Assembly: GCA_963513935.1 (NCBI GenBank)
Contig: OY740768.1
Span: 310,001 to 374,000 of the forward strand
Source of the DNA: Aphrophora alni
Lineage: Eukaryota; Arthropoda; Insecta; Hemiptera; Aphrophoridae
Direction of reading: 5' to 3'
Length of the DNA: 64,000 nucleotides
In this document: one piece after another, positions 11,871 through 23,430 of the stretch
How the letters are laid out: every line of letters begins with the position of its first letter
How positions within the stretch are numbered: the first letter of the stretch is position 1
Program-made: the position numbers and the translations under genes
The notes under the pieces: generated by a model
Told to the model about the DNA's origin: nothing
The model's input: the letters and a program-made list of their open reading frames with translations, nothing else
Databases searched by the model: none

Positions 11871-12689
11871 AGTTGTAGTGCAAAATTATGATTCAAAATT
11901 GGTTTATTTTAAACGTCTCTCAGAGAATGTTTGATCAATTATTTGTTTGTAGTAAAAAAGTTAATTTTTAAAGTAAAAAAATATTCTGAGATTTATTAGA
12001 GTAAAATAAACTATTTTTTGTCCTTTAAATGTTTTTTATAAACTGATGAGGTCCAAATAATTTGGTTAATATGGAAAATTCAAGTCGGATTTTAAAATTA
12101 TAAAAAAAAAATGTACAAAATAAAAAAATAAATTTATATTTAAAAAAAATTAGTTGAGTTTCAAATAACCTTGAAAACATGAACTATCAAATAATTAAAA
12201 ATGCAATTCGATACCGAATAACTTTTATTTCAAACATTTTACTCAAATAACTTTAGTTTCTAACTATTTTCTTCAAAGCTTGGTTTTATTTTCACTTTAT
12301 ATACAGTATGTACTTCTAATTAACTTCAATTGGTTTCGGGTGACGGCATTTCTATGACTTGGATCAATAACTCAAATTTGTATATTTAAAAGTGTATTAA
12401 AAGCAGAGATACTCCCAGAAGGGTGACAAAATTAATGTATAGAAAATATAGCGTGGTTTTGGTTGAGTGCAACTACGTACGTATTAAACATTGTAATAAA
12501 TACGGGAAAAGCTTTAGTCTCCGATTGTAATTAGGCCTTTATTGAAGTATTGGAGAGGGAGATTATTTTGTAATAAAACAGAGTAAAATGTGCTGTACAC
12601 CACCTGATTTGAACAAAAGATCCTTATAAATCTAAATCCACCAGTGAAATCGTATTTTTATATTCTCACATGTACGTAAAATAGAGAAA
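11871..12689. other. No recognised feature
   Basis: AT-rich sequence with homopolymer A and T runs. Confidence 0.5.
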
Positions 12690-12912
12690 GGTTAGGTTAG
12701 GTTGGTGTTATGCTAGGTTAGGTTAGGTTAGGTTGGTGTTAAGTTAGGGTAGGTTATGTTAGGTTAGGTTGGTGTTAAGTTAGGGTAGGTTATGTTAGGT
12801 TAGGTTGGTGTTAAGTTAGGGTAGTCGGGGTTAGGTTAGGTTAGGTTGGTGTTAAGTTATGGTAGTGGGGGTTAGGTTAGGTTAGGTTAGGTTGGTGTTA
12901 AGTTAGGGTAGT
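12690..12912 (+). repeat. Interstitial GGTTA (TTAGG-type) array with higher-order units
   Basis: Runs of GGTTA are interrupted by a marker GGTTGGTGTTA at 12700, 12731, 12767, 12803, 12844 and 12890. Spacings are 31, 36, 36, 41 and 46 bp, so units differ by whole pentamers. GGTTA/TTAGG is the common arthropod telomere repeat; here it is internal and degenerate. Confidence 0.9.
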
Positions 12913-13060
12913 GGCGGTTTTAAAAGGGAAATAATTACTGAAGCTCTGTTGGTCTCCGGCACGTCAGCTATGAAAGTATGTGCTCTCTTTTGTTCACCAT
13001 ACACCGACCCCAGTGCCTCTGACGTAGGGTGCCTTTGTCAAAATATTCATTTGCTTGCTA

Positions 13061-13153
13061 ATGACCAAAGATTCTCTCTCTTCTGGACTCCAAGGCCACG
13101 TAATCAAAGAGTACATGTGATGCTGTTTTAGGTTCCATTAGGTGAGATCTTGT
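13061..13153 (-). pseudogene. Non-LTR retrotransposon C-terminal fragment
   Basis: The minus strand reads MEPKTASHVLFDYVALESRR then ERIFGH and a stop, preceded by TRSHL and a stop. The pattern ...E-x-A-x-H-[VI]-L-F-[DE]-C-x-A-L... is typical of the Cys/His region after the RT/RNase H domains of Jockey/R1/I-like elements. Here the expected Cys appears as Tyr and upstream Cys residues are lost, so it is a decayed fragment. Identification rests on motif memory only. A plus-strand frame overlapping it (12949-13131) is its shadow. Confidence 0.45.
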
Positions 13154-13857
13154 TTAAATGACACCGGATATCGTGGATCTTGTCAGTTCAGGATCTGGTC
13201 CCGAGAGAAGACTTTTCTTCTCGTACTTCGATGATTTGATACTGGATTAGGGGTTCTCCATTTTAATATTACAACACAGTATATAAGTGCCGGCGTATGT
13301 GTTTGTGCAATCAATAACTGCGATGTCGGTGATTTTTTTAGTTTATAATTTTAAAACGCAATACAAATTTGAAATTCCAATAGTGTTACATCAAATCTGG
13401 AAAATTGTAAAGAGAATGATACTAAACCCATATACTGTATGTAGAATTTAAAATAAAGCCGGTATAATGCGTTTTTATTTTTTAAAAAGTCATATAAAAA
13501 CGTGAGACATTTTATTATATGGCATAGTGTTATAATAAATTTCATTTTAATAGGGCCTATATTTTAACGTATTGGTATAATCCGAACCATATTAAAGTGT
13601 TTAATAGGTGATTTTAATAGCTTAATCCAATTCAACCGTTCTAGAACTGTCATGTTCTTGTATTTCCTCTCGCAGGAAACCAAGTTGAGACGTCACAGCC
13701 TTAGACTCATCTTCAGTATATATAAGATGAAGGACGGCGGAGTAATTTGTCAATTATTTTGGAACGATAATGTTACTTTGAGTTGTTAATCTTCACTTTC
13801 AGGTAAATTTGAATGAATTCGATTTTGAGAAATTACATTTTTTATGGCAGGTATCCT

Positions 13858-13893
13858 CAAATTTAGAGTTATAGAAAAAAAACTCTAAATTTG
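13858..13893. repeat. Perfect 13-bp inverted repeat, 10-nt loop
   Basis: CAAATTTAGAGTT at 13858-13870 pairs with AACTCTAAATTTG at 13881-13893. The sequence resembles the 63-bp unit at 41771-41972 (GCAGG..ATCC..AAATTT..GTTATAGAAAAAAA). Confidence 0.9.
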
Positions 13894-14650
13894 AATAGAA
13901 CTCTTAACATAGCATAGGACAAACAGACATAGTTTTAAAAACTACTTTTTACAATCAAGGAATCCCAAAACGAACATAACCTCAAAGGATTGGATATTAA
14001 TTTGTTGATCCATCTCTAAACTTTTTCTTTATTATATAAACGTGAAAAATAAAAGTATTATTTGATTGACGCGCCATCTTGATAAGGATATTCAAAATTT
14101 GGACAATCGTCTTCTCGACTTCATTTTACGACAGTTTAGAACTTTAGGATATCTCATTGATAAAAAAGTACTAATGCGAAATGGATTACGACATTTTTTA
14201 TCAACTTAAAAATTGAAATTAATTGCAGTATTCCACATAAAACAAGGTATAAAAATGGATTGTACTAATCCATACAAAATTTTAAGTAAAATGCAATTTG
14301 TACTTATAACAAATACGGGATTGTTTAGGAGGCTCTCTAGACTCATTGACCACAACTGCAGTTATTCAAGTCCATCTGTTTTCTTAGTACTTTTCCAAAA
14401 CAAATGGAAAGGCAATGCTTGTCAGTCACTGGGATTTCAAATGGAACACTTCCTGTGGGGTGTCTAAACTAAACTAATTCTAAGAGGGGGGGAGAAGAAA
14501 GGGAGTGCATTGTGAGTGCAACGTCCTAGAATAGGGAGATCTGACAATCGTCAGGATCTGAGTCGTTAAAACGGAGCATTGCACAGCAATATTATGAAGA
14601 TTAGAAAAACATTGCAGTATATTATATAAGATTGCCATCAACGCGTATAA

Positions 14651-15735
14651 CAGGGTGATTGAAAAAGGTATGTCCCCCGTTTTATACCAAAGTACAAAAT
14701 TTACAAATCACTTTAAAAGATAATTCCCTGAATTTTTTAGTTAATACTAGAAGTATTACCAAATTTTTCCAATATGGCAGTTAACTCTAAATTGTCTTCA
14801 GAAACCCGGAGAGTTTCAAAAAAATTCTTTATGCCGATATTGGATAAAACACATTATTTAAAGACTTTTTTTTCTTGGATATTTTCCGATATCTTTAACC
14901 GTTTAGGAGCTACAGCCACTTAAAGACGTTTCAAAAATTCGTTAATTCAAGCATTTTTCAGAGACAATTTTTCAAAGTCAAAGCAGGTGAAATTTAAACT
15001 AGAGCTAGGTTAAATATTACTATTATTTGTGCTGTAGGCTGAGGAATAAAAACAAAAATCATAATTGTCTAGAACATCCACTGGCTTACACAAGCTCTTT
15101 ATTATTAATAAATGTTTTACACCTTGTGTATTAACTCTTATTACTGGTATAATATATCCAGTATATAACAATTACAAACTGGTGTAAGACAATTCAATGT
15201 GTAAAATCGCCTCTTCGAAAAATGTCAACATAATTTTTCGAAACTGCTCTGCATTGTAAAATTTGCGTAACACCATAATAAAGAGTATCAATTAACTACC
15301 GGATATTTATAAAGTGTATTGCCAACATTATTTTTATCCACAGAAATTATTATTAATTTCTCAAAAATGTTGGCATTTTCTAGTTCCATCACGTTAGTAA
15401 TAAAAAATTTAAAAAATTATTTTCAAATTTTTAATATTTTTTTATACATTACACAGTCTATGTTCCAATTTTAAATTCAGTTCAACTGTTTGAAGTACGA
15501 AAATGGAGCTCTGAAACACCTTAACCTTGTATTTTCACAAATTTAACTGTTTATAGTTACTGAATGAAAAATACAAAAAAAAATTTAAGTCTTAAAATAT
15601 TTTTTTAACTAAAAACATTACAAAAAATAGGGGTTCCTATAAGAAATTTTAAATCTAATCGTCATATTGGAAAAATGGCGGATGATTTGAAAAATTTCGT
15701 AATACCTTCAGTTTTAACAAAAAATACTGGTCAAC
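14651..15735. repeat. Two opposed family H (CAGGGTG) segments
   Basis: The plus-strand end CAGGGTGATTGAAAAAGG at 14651 leads into GTATTACCAAATTTTTCC and CAATATGGC. Near 15665-15735 the complement reads GGTATTACGAAATTTTTC, then TTTTTCCAATATGACG. The two are therefore inverted relatives about 0.9 kb apart. Whether this is one foldback element or two insertions is unclear; the right terminus was not found. Interior sequence is AT-rich with no coding. Confidence 0.45.
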
Positions 15736-15885
15736 CCCTACCTGAAAACCATCGGAAATAATACAGGACAAGTCCTTCTACCTGAAAACCATCTGAAATA
15801 ATACAGGTCAACTCCTTCTAACTGAAAACCATCTGAAATAATACAGGTCAACTCCTTCTACCTGAAAACCATCGGAATAACATGT
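15725..15885 (+). repeat. 40-bp tandem repeat, ~4 copies
   Basis: The string CTGAAAACCATC starts at 15742, 15782, 15822 and 15862, an exact 40-bp period, with CAACTCCTTCTA and AATAATACAGG in each unit. Confidence 0.95.
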
Positions 15886-16719
15886 AACCATCTTACTAGT
15901 TCATCAAAATTTATTTTCTCCAATCTAAAGACCTGTCCTACAGACAAAAGAGAACCTCTTGTTTGTGCCTGCACCAATTGATACCATAATCACGATCTAC
16001 GTAAATCATAAATGAAATTCTCGTCCGAAAAACCGCTGCAAGTCCAGTATTAATTTCATGATTATAAAAAGAAATATGTTCAGGTTGACTGTGACGCTGT
16101 GAAGGGGAAATCCTTTATTGTTTAGGACAAAGAACTCACGCTCTGTTGATCAACAAGAGGATACCTCCAAACCTGTTCATATCTAGAAAGTTTTCTTTAA
16201 GCAGGTTTGTTTTAAATCCCTAACATAAACTTTTTTGACTGATTTTGTTACAATCGTTTGAGAGTTCATTGTATCCGTACAGAGGCATGAGGGATTCTTC
16301 TTGATCCGTACAGAAAACTTATTGCAATTCAAAAAAAATCGATTCAACCATTTAATAATGAGAGTTGTAGATCACATTTTGATAACTGTGAGTACATGTA
16401 AAATACGTTAAAGCAAAATAAATTTATCACGAGTATAAAAGCGTATTTACGTAATATATTCAAATGTTTATATCATTCTATCTTGGAAGGCGGTTACAGC
16501 TGGGTTACCTCCTTCCATCTCACATGCACGGAGGATTAGGACCGACCCTCATTAGAGCGGCCCATATCTTGGTAGGTTTTGATTTATAAGGAATTTTTGA
16601 TAAAATCGCGTGATGTCATGTTTCTATCAATTTATACATCAATAAAATTGCCAAGCGTATGCTAAAACCACACAACTTAGAGTCCATAGTTATATAGAGA
16701 CATGAGCGTGATATTATAA
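15886..16719. other. No recognised gene
   Basis: A slightly GC-richer patch at 16485-16560 (GGCGGTTACAGCTGGGTTAC, ending at a GTAGGT donor-like string) has no sustained open frame and is left unassigned. Confidence 0.4.
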
Positions 16720-17202
16720 GTAGCCTTGGTTTTATCTACAACCTATAAAAAGAAATCAACGGAAATCCAATACATCTTTTAATGTCTATTAAACTGTTTG
16801 TGTCGCATCTAACAAAAACTGTTTTTAAAACTTATAAACTACGGATTTCTCTTATTAAGTTAACAAGTTTGTATTTGTCAAACAAAAACAATAATATATG
16901 ATTTTGCACTGCAATTTAATTTCAAATACAATTATTCATTATATTCAGATTTGTAGATCACGATTCAAGTCAGAAGATATAATATATAACACTTTAAATT
17001 TATCCCAGCACCAACGTATTATTTTTTCGTCAAATAAACATACATATTCCTAATCAGAATAGTTTTATTTGATTCCACACACATAATAAACTTTCCAAAA
17101 TAAATTTTTCAATTCCATAGTTTTTGCCCCAATGTAATTTTTTTTTGTTACCACTATCTTTTTTCTATATTTGTGGAACAATACAATGTATATAAATGGA
17201 AA

Positions 17203-17269
<67 letters not shown>

Positions 17270-17365
17270 TGTTTGTGTAGACTGGTTGCGATTTACAGAC
17301 TGCCAGATACAAGTGTGAAATTATAAGAGTTTTTGGTTTTACCTAAAGACCATAAAAATTGTACA
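16720..17365 (+). repeat. Dispersed repeat family D copy with embedded microsatellite
   Basis: Starts with CCTTGGTTTTATCTACAACC, runs through GATTTTGCACTGCAATTTAA and AAATAAACATACATATTCC, and ends with a second copy of the end motif (CTTGTTTGTGTAGACTGG, then GGTTTTACCTAAAGACC). It parallels 53820-54475 block by block. The (TA)n tract lies at the place where the other copy has only a short TATATATAC. Confidence 0.8.
17204..17265. repeat. (TA)n microsatellite
   Basis: About 31 TA dinucleotides, inside a family D element. Confidence 0.98.
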
Positions 17366-17984
17366 ACATAGTTTACTCTATTTTGTTTAATATAATCACC
17401 ACTCCTCCTTCTTCAATTAAAAAAAAAGTTGACCCACAAGTTAAAACTTCATAAACTGTATGAGAAAAAAAACAACATCCCACGTTGTCCCATTCTACCT
17501 GTACTGTAAACACCACATGACTAATAACAGGTTAGGAATCTACTGCTGTTAAATCACAGATGTCTTAAATTAAGTTTGAGTCATTGCAGGTGGAGAACGT
17601 CAAACGGCGCCAAAACTCGGGGACAGACAGACAGACAGACGTTTAGACAATCCATAAAATTATTTCTGTCGCACATTATCAAAAACCAACACACACTTCG
17701 CAGTATAGAAGATTATAATATATACTAAACTAAGATATGAATGTTAGCCATAGACATCTATTAATTATCATTTTCTGACTTGTAATACAACCTGTTTGTA
17801 AATCACAAATATTACGGGCGTTCAAGCATGATTGTTACGAGAGTGTAGAGGGTGGTATACTTCCAGGGTGTCTCAAGCACTCTTCACACACTCGCACATC
17901 ACTTCATCCCCTACATCTTGGCTGGTTCAGTTTTAACGTACCATAAAGCTTCGCAATATACATATAGATAATCTTGAGACAAAG
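17366..17984. other. No recognised gene; short (CAGA)n
   Basis: AT-rich. GACAGACAGACAGACAGAC near 17624-17641 is a short tetranucleotide repeat. Confidence 0.5.
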
Positions 17985-17989
17985 TACGA

Positions 17990-18530
17990 TTTCTTTGCAC
18001 GTTTGTGAAAAGTGATTTTCGACATGTTGTCCATCCTTCGTCATGTCTTCTATATGTTAAGCACGAGAGCGTTCATAACAATTAAAATAGATATAAGGGA
18101 TTATATAGTGTGCCCATATAGAGAACCCTATTCAAATTTAAAATGGCGCCCATTATCAACAGTTTTTGTTCATATTTTGGGTGTTAACACACTAAATTAG
18201 ATACAAAATTGCAGCTATCAATTCTGCACGTAATTGTACCGTCCCACATCTATATGATGTCAAATAAAGTTATTGTCAAATAATGTTATTTTGATTCTTG
18301 ACCTAGCTCCACAAACAATGTGACAATACGTGATCCAGCAAGGCCGAGTGAAAGCCCCTTCACATATGTACAGTTAGGGCCGAGATACTGTCGCGAGCGA
18401 AGCGAATAGTGTGCTTTATATACAACACGAATAGAAAATGTAAGTATTTTGTTATTCCATTTTCACACTAAATTACATAAAATTTTACAGATTTCAATTC
18501 TACATGTAATGGAATTCTGCTTGTAGTATG
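17990..18530 (+). repeat. Dispersed repeat family B copy or copies
   Basis: GTGATTTTCGACATGTTGTC, ATATAGTGTGCCCATATAGA and ATGGCGCCCATTATCAAC are followed by TTCTGCACGTAATTGTACCG and GCGAGCGAAGCGAATAG. A second partial repeat of the distal part follows at 18410-18530. Confidence 0.7.
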
Positions 18531-18560
18531 ACCGAGCCGGGTAAGTTCCATGATGACGCT

Positions 18561-19084
18561 GATCAGATTTCTTAGTACTCAAAATTTGGGGTTGCCTGCT
18601 ATAGGATTAAAATACAAAGACTATCTGTTGCAAAATAGTCACCAGTAAACATGAGCACTGGCAAAACACCTACATTTTCCAAGTTTAATTAATTTACATT
18701 TATAATCTAGTACGTTGCCTTCAAAATCTTTAATTTGCATTTAGTCGAAGTTGCTTATCGGGTTATGTATCTCCTACACAGCACACCCACACCGCGGGCT
18801 TGCACGATACCCTGATCATGTAAGAATAAATGAGGATATGTTATTTTACCGTGGTACCGCTACCGACAGTAGGTAGGGAGTGTAATATGAATGATATACA
18901 CGCATGTTATATAATTTCATTCTTGGATTTTCAATCTTTAAGCAGAAATCGAGTGCAATATTTCGCTAGTCGCTCCCAACTTAAAAAAGCATTTTCGGAC
19001 ATACGTTCATATGATGATTTTTTTCCCTATTTTTTAACTTCCCGAACTATTGTCGTGCAATTTTGAATCAACCTGTATAAATGG
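18561..19084. other. No recognised gene
   Basis: A 78-codon plus-strand frame at 18830-19066 lacks coding character and is not called. Confidence 0.5.
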
Positions 19085-19125
19085 AGTTATAAAATATTAA
19101 ATAATTAATTCGAGTGAAAAATATT

Positions 19126-19208
19126 CGACCTAGACTGGGAATTGAACCCAGGACTTTTGGTTTTACGCGTCAATGCTCTACCAACTGAGCTATCATCCTC
19201 AGTATAGG
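19126..19208 (-). repeat. tRNA-derived SINE head, minus orientation
   Basis: The complement carries a tRNA D-arm (GCTCAGTTGGTAGAGC) and a T-arm (CTGGGTTCAATTCCCAG), matching pol III A and B boxes. The acceptor ends do not pair and the anticodon stem is imperfect, so this is a tRNA-derived SINE or pseudogene rather than a working tRNA. Confidence 0.75.
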
Positions 19209-19310
19209 ACGTAAACTTCTCATTTGACTTTGATTTTGCTGCAACTTTTGAGTTATAACAGAACAATCAATTACTTCGTTACAAACGACATTGAAACTAA
19301 TCTGTATACT

Positions 19311-19445
19311 CGGCTTGCACCTTTACGTATGGTAGAGCATTGGTGAGTAAAGCCAAAGTTCTTGCGTTCAATTCGCAGTGTATAATACTAACTTGATAAA
19401 AAAATATATAATCATAAAATTAATTAATTAATATTATAAAATAAT
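19311..19445 (+). repeat. Second tRNA-derived SINE copy, opposite orientation
   Basis: GGTAGAGCATTGGTGAGTAA, CCAAAGTTCTTGCGTTCAAT and TCGCAGTG match the complement of the 19126-19208 copy; the tails (AATTAATTA..ATATTATAAAAT) also correspond. The first half of the D-arm is degraded. The pair is head-to-head, ~100 bp apart. Confidence 0.65.
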
Positions 19446-20009
19446 GAATTTCTAATAATAATAATAATAATAATTTCATTTTCACGAGCTTAATGGTTAT
19501 TAATCGCTAAGAGAATAAACCAATCTTGATATCCATTGACTGTATAAAGTGAACAATTCATTTGCTAACATAAAGTGTAGCCAATCCCGCGACATCTCTA
19601 TCTTACGTTGAAATGTTTTCTTTGCAATCCGCAAGAGAATTGTGTTGAGAGTGATATTTTTTATGATTAAACCTATAATAGCTTTTTTTAAAGTACAAAG
19701 TTGTGAGAGAAAATACATTTGAAAATAACAATCGAAATTTTAAAACAGATTTATCATGAAGTTATTCAATTTAGTGAGGATAATATAAATTTTGAAATAG
19801 AAAAAAATGGAAATATTTCATATGCAGGGGATACGATGACATTTTTACATATCAAGTATAAGAAGCAGCCTGTATATACATATATACACGCGCAATGAAT
19901 GTTAAGTTTGCTAATCGCCAATCATTTTTACATCTGTTTTTTAGACTGGTATTCATGTTTTGTAGCCTCAGGAAATCGAAATCCGTCGTCGTACGTAAGC
20001 AAAACAAAG

Positions 20010-20590
20010 GCCACAAAAATTAAGATAGGAACATGAAATTTGGTGTACAATGTGCATAGTGAGCCCTATTCAAAAAAAAAAAAAAAACAGAATTGATAAT
20101 GTCAAAATGGCGGCCATTTTAAACGATTTTTCATTCATATCTTGAGTGTTATTAAACTTATAACTAAATTAGAAAACACAAGTCCTTGATTCTTATTATT
20201 ATATATTTAAATATATACACATAGGTCCTTGTCATCTATAAGTACGTTAGCAGCCACAAAACATAAAATAAGAACATAATTTGGTATAGGGGACTATAGT
20301 ATGCTCATATAGAATAATATTCAAAATTGTTGTAAACGAAAGTAAAATGTTCAAATGACGGATATTTTAAAGTATTTTGTTCATTATTCGACTTCTAACA
20401 CATGTAACCTTTACCTCTCTATGATGACCAATCGCAAAGTTATTTTGAAAAATGTAATTTGGAACCATAACCTCCCAAGAAAAAGCAATATTCAAATAGT
20501 TACGATCATCCAGAAGCGCCAGGTTTCCGTCACGAGTGAAGAGAGGCCTGTCGTGATTATTAATCGTTAAACTAAGCTGTCACGTCGGTT
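20010..20590 (+). repeat. Dispersed repeat family B, two partial copies
   Basis: AAGATAGGAACATGAAATTT, TGGCGGCCATTTTAAACG and CATATCTTGAGTGTTATTAA form one copy. From 20258, CATAAAATAAGAACATAATT, GTATGCTCATATAGAATAAT and CCTCTCTATGATGACCAATC form another. The 71-codon frame at 20355-20570 lies within it and is not called. Confidence 0.75.
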
Positions 20591-20934
20591 GGTTATATAT
20601 TGAGATTTGGTGATTCACTAAATGCACGGCTTTTACTCAAAATGGCTTGCGGACGGACAGTTTTACTCTTATAGTGATGTGTAAGAATTATCAGACTTGT
20701 AGTTTAATTCACATTTCAAACATTATGATTAACAAGGGAGAGTGGAAGACGATTAACAGTGTGGAAAAGAAAATTATTCCCCAAAGATATTTAGAAAATT
20801 GAATTTGACGTAAAGGAACTAATGAGGGATTTAGAGACTGTATCACACTAGACCCGTAAATAAAAATAACCAGAATAAAATGAGTAGATCATCTTCAAAG
20901 ACTAAAGGGTGGTTGAGTCGCTAAGAAGATCATC

Positions 20935-21290
20935 ATCTTTTGACATTTCTGCCTTGTCAAATCGTTTGGCAAAACCTCTACACTTGGTCCTCTTCCAACA
21001 ATCTCTAGTTTACTTCCCCTGAAGTTGAACCTTCCATCTTATTCGTGGCCTTCCAAGAGTCTTCTTCCCTTTTCTATTTTCTTTAGTTCAATTTTAGACA
21101 CTCCATCCTCAACCGTGCCCATACAATTGCAAACGTTTCCTCTTGATTGTCTCTTCCAGCGATTCAAACTTCATCCCTTCTGGTAGGTCTTCGTTCGTTA
21201 TTCTATGTATTCTGTTTCTTATAAATCTCAACTCTGTCACCTGTAGTCTAGTTTGATCTTTTTCCGTCCACGTCCGTCTTTCAGAACCAT
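20935..21290 (-). pseudogene. Non-LTR retrotransposon 3' end (RT C-terminal region)
   Basis: The minus strand reads RRTWTEKDQTRLQVTELRFI, then RNRIHRITNEDLP and IKRKRLQLYGHG before a stop. Further on, in another frame, comes TLGRPRIRWKVQLQ, and the end reads RQKCQKMMIFL or the frame variant AEMSKDDDLL. The order W-T-x-x-D, R-L-x-x-x-E-x-[KR]-F-[IL]-R, [KR]-R-L-x-x-[YF]-G-H, G-R-P-x-x-R-W is the familiar C-terminal tail of insect endonuclease/reverse-transcriptase retroposons. Frameshifts and stops show it is dead, and it is truncated at the (GAA)n/(GA)n tract. Confidence 0.75.
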
Positions 21291-21321
21291 ATATTAAGAA
21301 GATATACTACTGAAACAAAGC

Positions 21322-21451
<130 letters not shown>

Positions 21452-22014
21452 AAACTATGTTATGTTTAGTTGGGAATAAAAGACTGGAGATGAAAACTAG
21501 AGAACAGACAGATGAAGTGAGAGAAGCAGTTTCAACAAGGAGAGAACAATTTGGCTACATATTTAGGTTAGGTTAAAGACTAACACTTCGCTATCGTGTC
21601 TGTCGCAAGGAACTTAAATAGAAAAACAAATACCACCTTCATATTTAGCAAAACCAATTAAGTAAATTGACAAAACATTCATAATTACTCAGACTAAAAA
21701 AGTTTATTGCTGGTACGTGCCTATTTCATTAAGAAATGACAACCGAGATTCAAGTTGGTTTCTTTCTCAATTAACCAGAAAGACAGAGTAGCTAATATTC
21801 TACAATTAACCAGAATGTGTTTGCACTGAAGTTATAATGAAACCAGTTTATGGAATAATTAACGAGTGGGTCAGCTTTCAGTTTGGACCAGTTACTGGAA
21901 GAAAGTCGTCAGTAACAAGTAGAAAATATGTTATTACTAACTCCTACTTGACAGAAACTTAGATAACTGTTTACACAGAATGTCCTGAAATACACGGAGA
22001 AAATTTGGGACAAG

Positions 22015-22075
22015 TTGAACCATCATGGTACTTACCCAATCAAAAAGTTGGTTTCCTCGGATGTGTAGGAAATAT
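22015..22075 (+). repeat. Dispersed repeat family C fragment
   Basis: CATCATGGTACTTACCCAAT, AAAGTTGGTTTCCTCGG and TGTGTAGGAAATAT match 22728-22810. Confidence 0.65.
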
Positions 22076-22275
22076 TTTTTTATGGAAAAAAACCTCTCGA
22101 TAATCATTGTTTTTTTTAAACAATAAGAAGAAAAAAACATACAAAAGAGACTCTACCCTTCGAATTACTCAAATGCGTCAAGTAGGAAAAGAACAAGAGT
22201 TGGTCAAGAGAGACGTGATAGAAATGATGAAAGAGGGATCTAACCCAAGACTATGCGAGTGGAGATCAGGAGTGC
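22076..22275 (+). repeat. Dispersed repeat family A copy
   Basis: AACCTCTCGATAATCATTG, AGGAAAAGAACAAGAGTTGG, AGAGAGACGTGATAGAAATG and GAGGGATCTAACCCAAGAC represent the full internal order, including the part missing in the 2-4 kb array units. The 64-codon frame here belongs to the repeat. Confidence 0.85.
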
Positions 22276-22430
22276 ATAGACGTAGCTATTTGTCATCGTA
22301 GAGAAGTGTGTTGGTGTAATTAAATTGAAATCTGCAACTTTTTATCTAATTTAGTGAATTATAAGTTGAGTAACACACGAGACAGAAACAAGATGTTATG
22401 GTATCTTTTCAAAATGACAGACGATTAAAA
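22276..22430 (-). repeat. Dispersed repeat family B, minus fragment
   Basis: TTGTCATCGTAGAGAAGTG, AATTGAAATCTGCAAC and AGTAACACACGAGAC are the complements of the distal family B motifs (CTCTACGATGACAA, GTGTTATTCAACTTAT). Confidence 0.65.
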
Positions 22431-22727
22431 TGTCTATTCTGAAAACCACTAACTTTACACAAACAAAATATTTTGCTTTCTAACGATTAATACAACGATA
22501 TTTTCATTGTTACAGTAGGTCAAAGAATAACTCAGTTGTCGAAGAAAAATATGCGAGTTTTATAACAAATCCATAATTGGTAACACTATAATGCACATGT
22601 TAAATCTTTATAATACATCCCAGACTGTTGTTGTTCTTTCAACTTTAAAAGCTCGATCAACACAGTTTTGTTACACTTCCCATTACATCACAACGGTAAC
22701 AGTGCTAAAACAGAAGCAGTTGATGGT
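22430..22727 (+). repeat. Family E, first of two local copies
   Basis: TTCTGAAAACCACTAAC, AAATATTTTGCTTTC, ATAACAAATCCATAATTGG and CACTTCCCATTACATCAC recur in order at 23205-23430, ~750 bp downstream. Confidence 0.65.
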
Positions 22728-22900
22728 TCATCATAGTACTTACCCATCCCCACCATGCAGATACTTTAAATGTAAAGTCGGAAAGTTGGTTTCTTGAGCG
22801 TGTAGGAAATGTTACATTCTACTGGTAGATTTAGGGGTCTTATCTAGTACAGTAATTTTGTTTAAACAATTTGTAACGCAGGTTTTCTGAAGCTTATTTA
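22728..22900 (+). repeat. Dispersed repeat family C copy
   Basis: CATCATAGTACTTACCCATC, TTGGTTTCTTGAGCGTGTA, GGAAATGTTACATTCTACTG and GGTCTTATCTAGTACAG match 50030-50195. Confidence 0.7.
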
Positions 22901-23204
22901 CCTAATGTTTAATCATATCTCCATACATTAAAGAGTTTTTTCGGGGATTGGACAACAAATAACTAAACCACAGCCATTTGAAGTTTCAACTTACTTTTGA
23001 AAGACCCGGCATAATTTACCCGAATTTGTAATATACATTTCTCCTAATATAACCCTCCCCCCTCCACTAGGGGACACCCCACCCCGGAGGATATTGAGAC
23101 TAAAACGCGCCAAAACCTTCACTTTTTTTTCTCATTAAAATCCCCAAGAAACTTAACCTAATCTTACTGATACCATTCAAACAAACAAAACTTTATTTGG
23201 TAAT

Positions 23205-23430
23205 GACAGATGTTTAAAATTTGTAATTTCGAAAACCAACAACATTAGAAAAGATAAAATATTTTGCCTTTAAAATCCCAGTTTCATAACAAATTCATAA
23301 TTGATTACACTATGTTTTTTTTAATACAGTCAGACATCTCATGGTTGAAATTTAAAAACTTTATAATTAAAATGTATTGTTGCACTTCCCATTACATTAC
23401 AATTGTTACTTCGCATTTACAAAAGAGATT
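23205..23430 (+). repeat. Family E, second copy
   Basis: Matches 22430-22700 (ATAACAAATTCATAATTG, then CACTTCCCATTACATTAC). Open frames in both copies are unrelated in sequence beyond the repeat. Confidence 0.65.

Noticed and set aside
12690..12912. True telomere
   Set aside because: Short, degenerate, and flanked on both sides by ordinary sequence.
19126..19208. Functional tRNA gene
   Set aside because: D and T arms are good, but the acceptor stem does not pair and the anticodon stem has mismatches.
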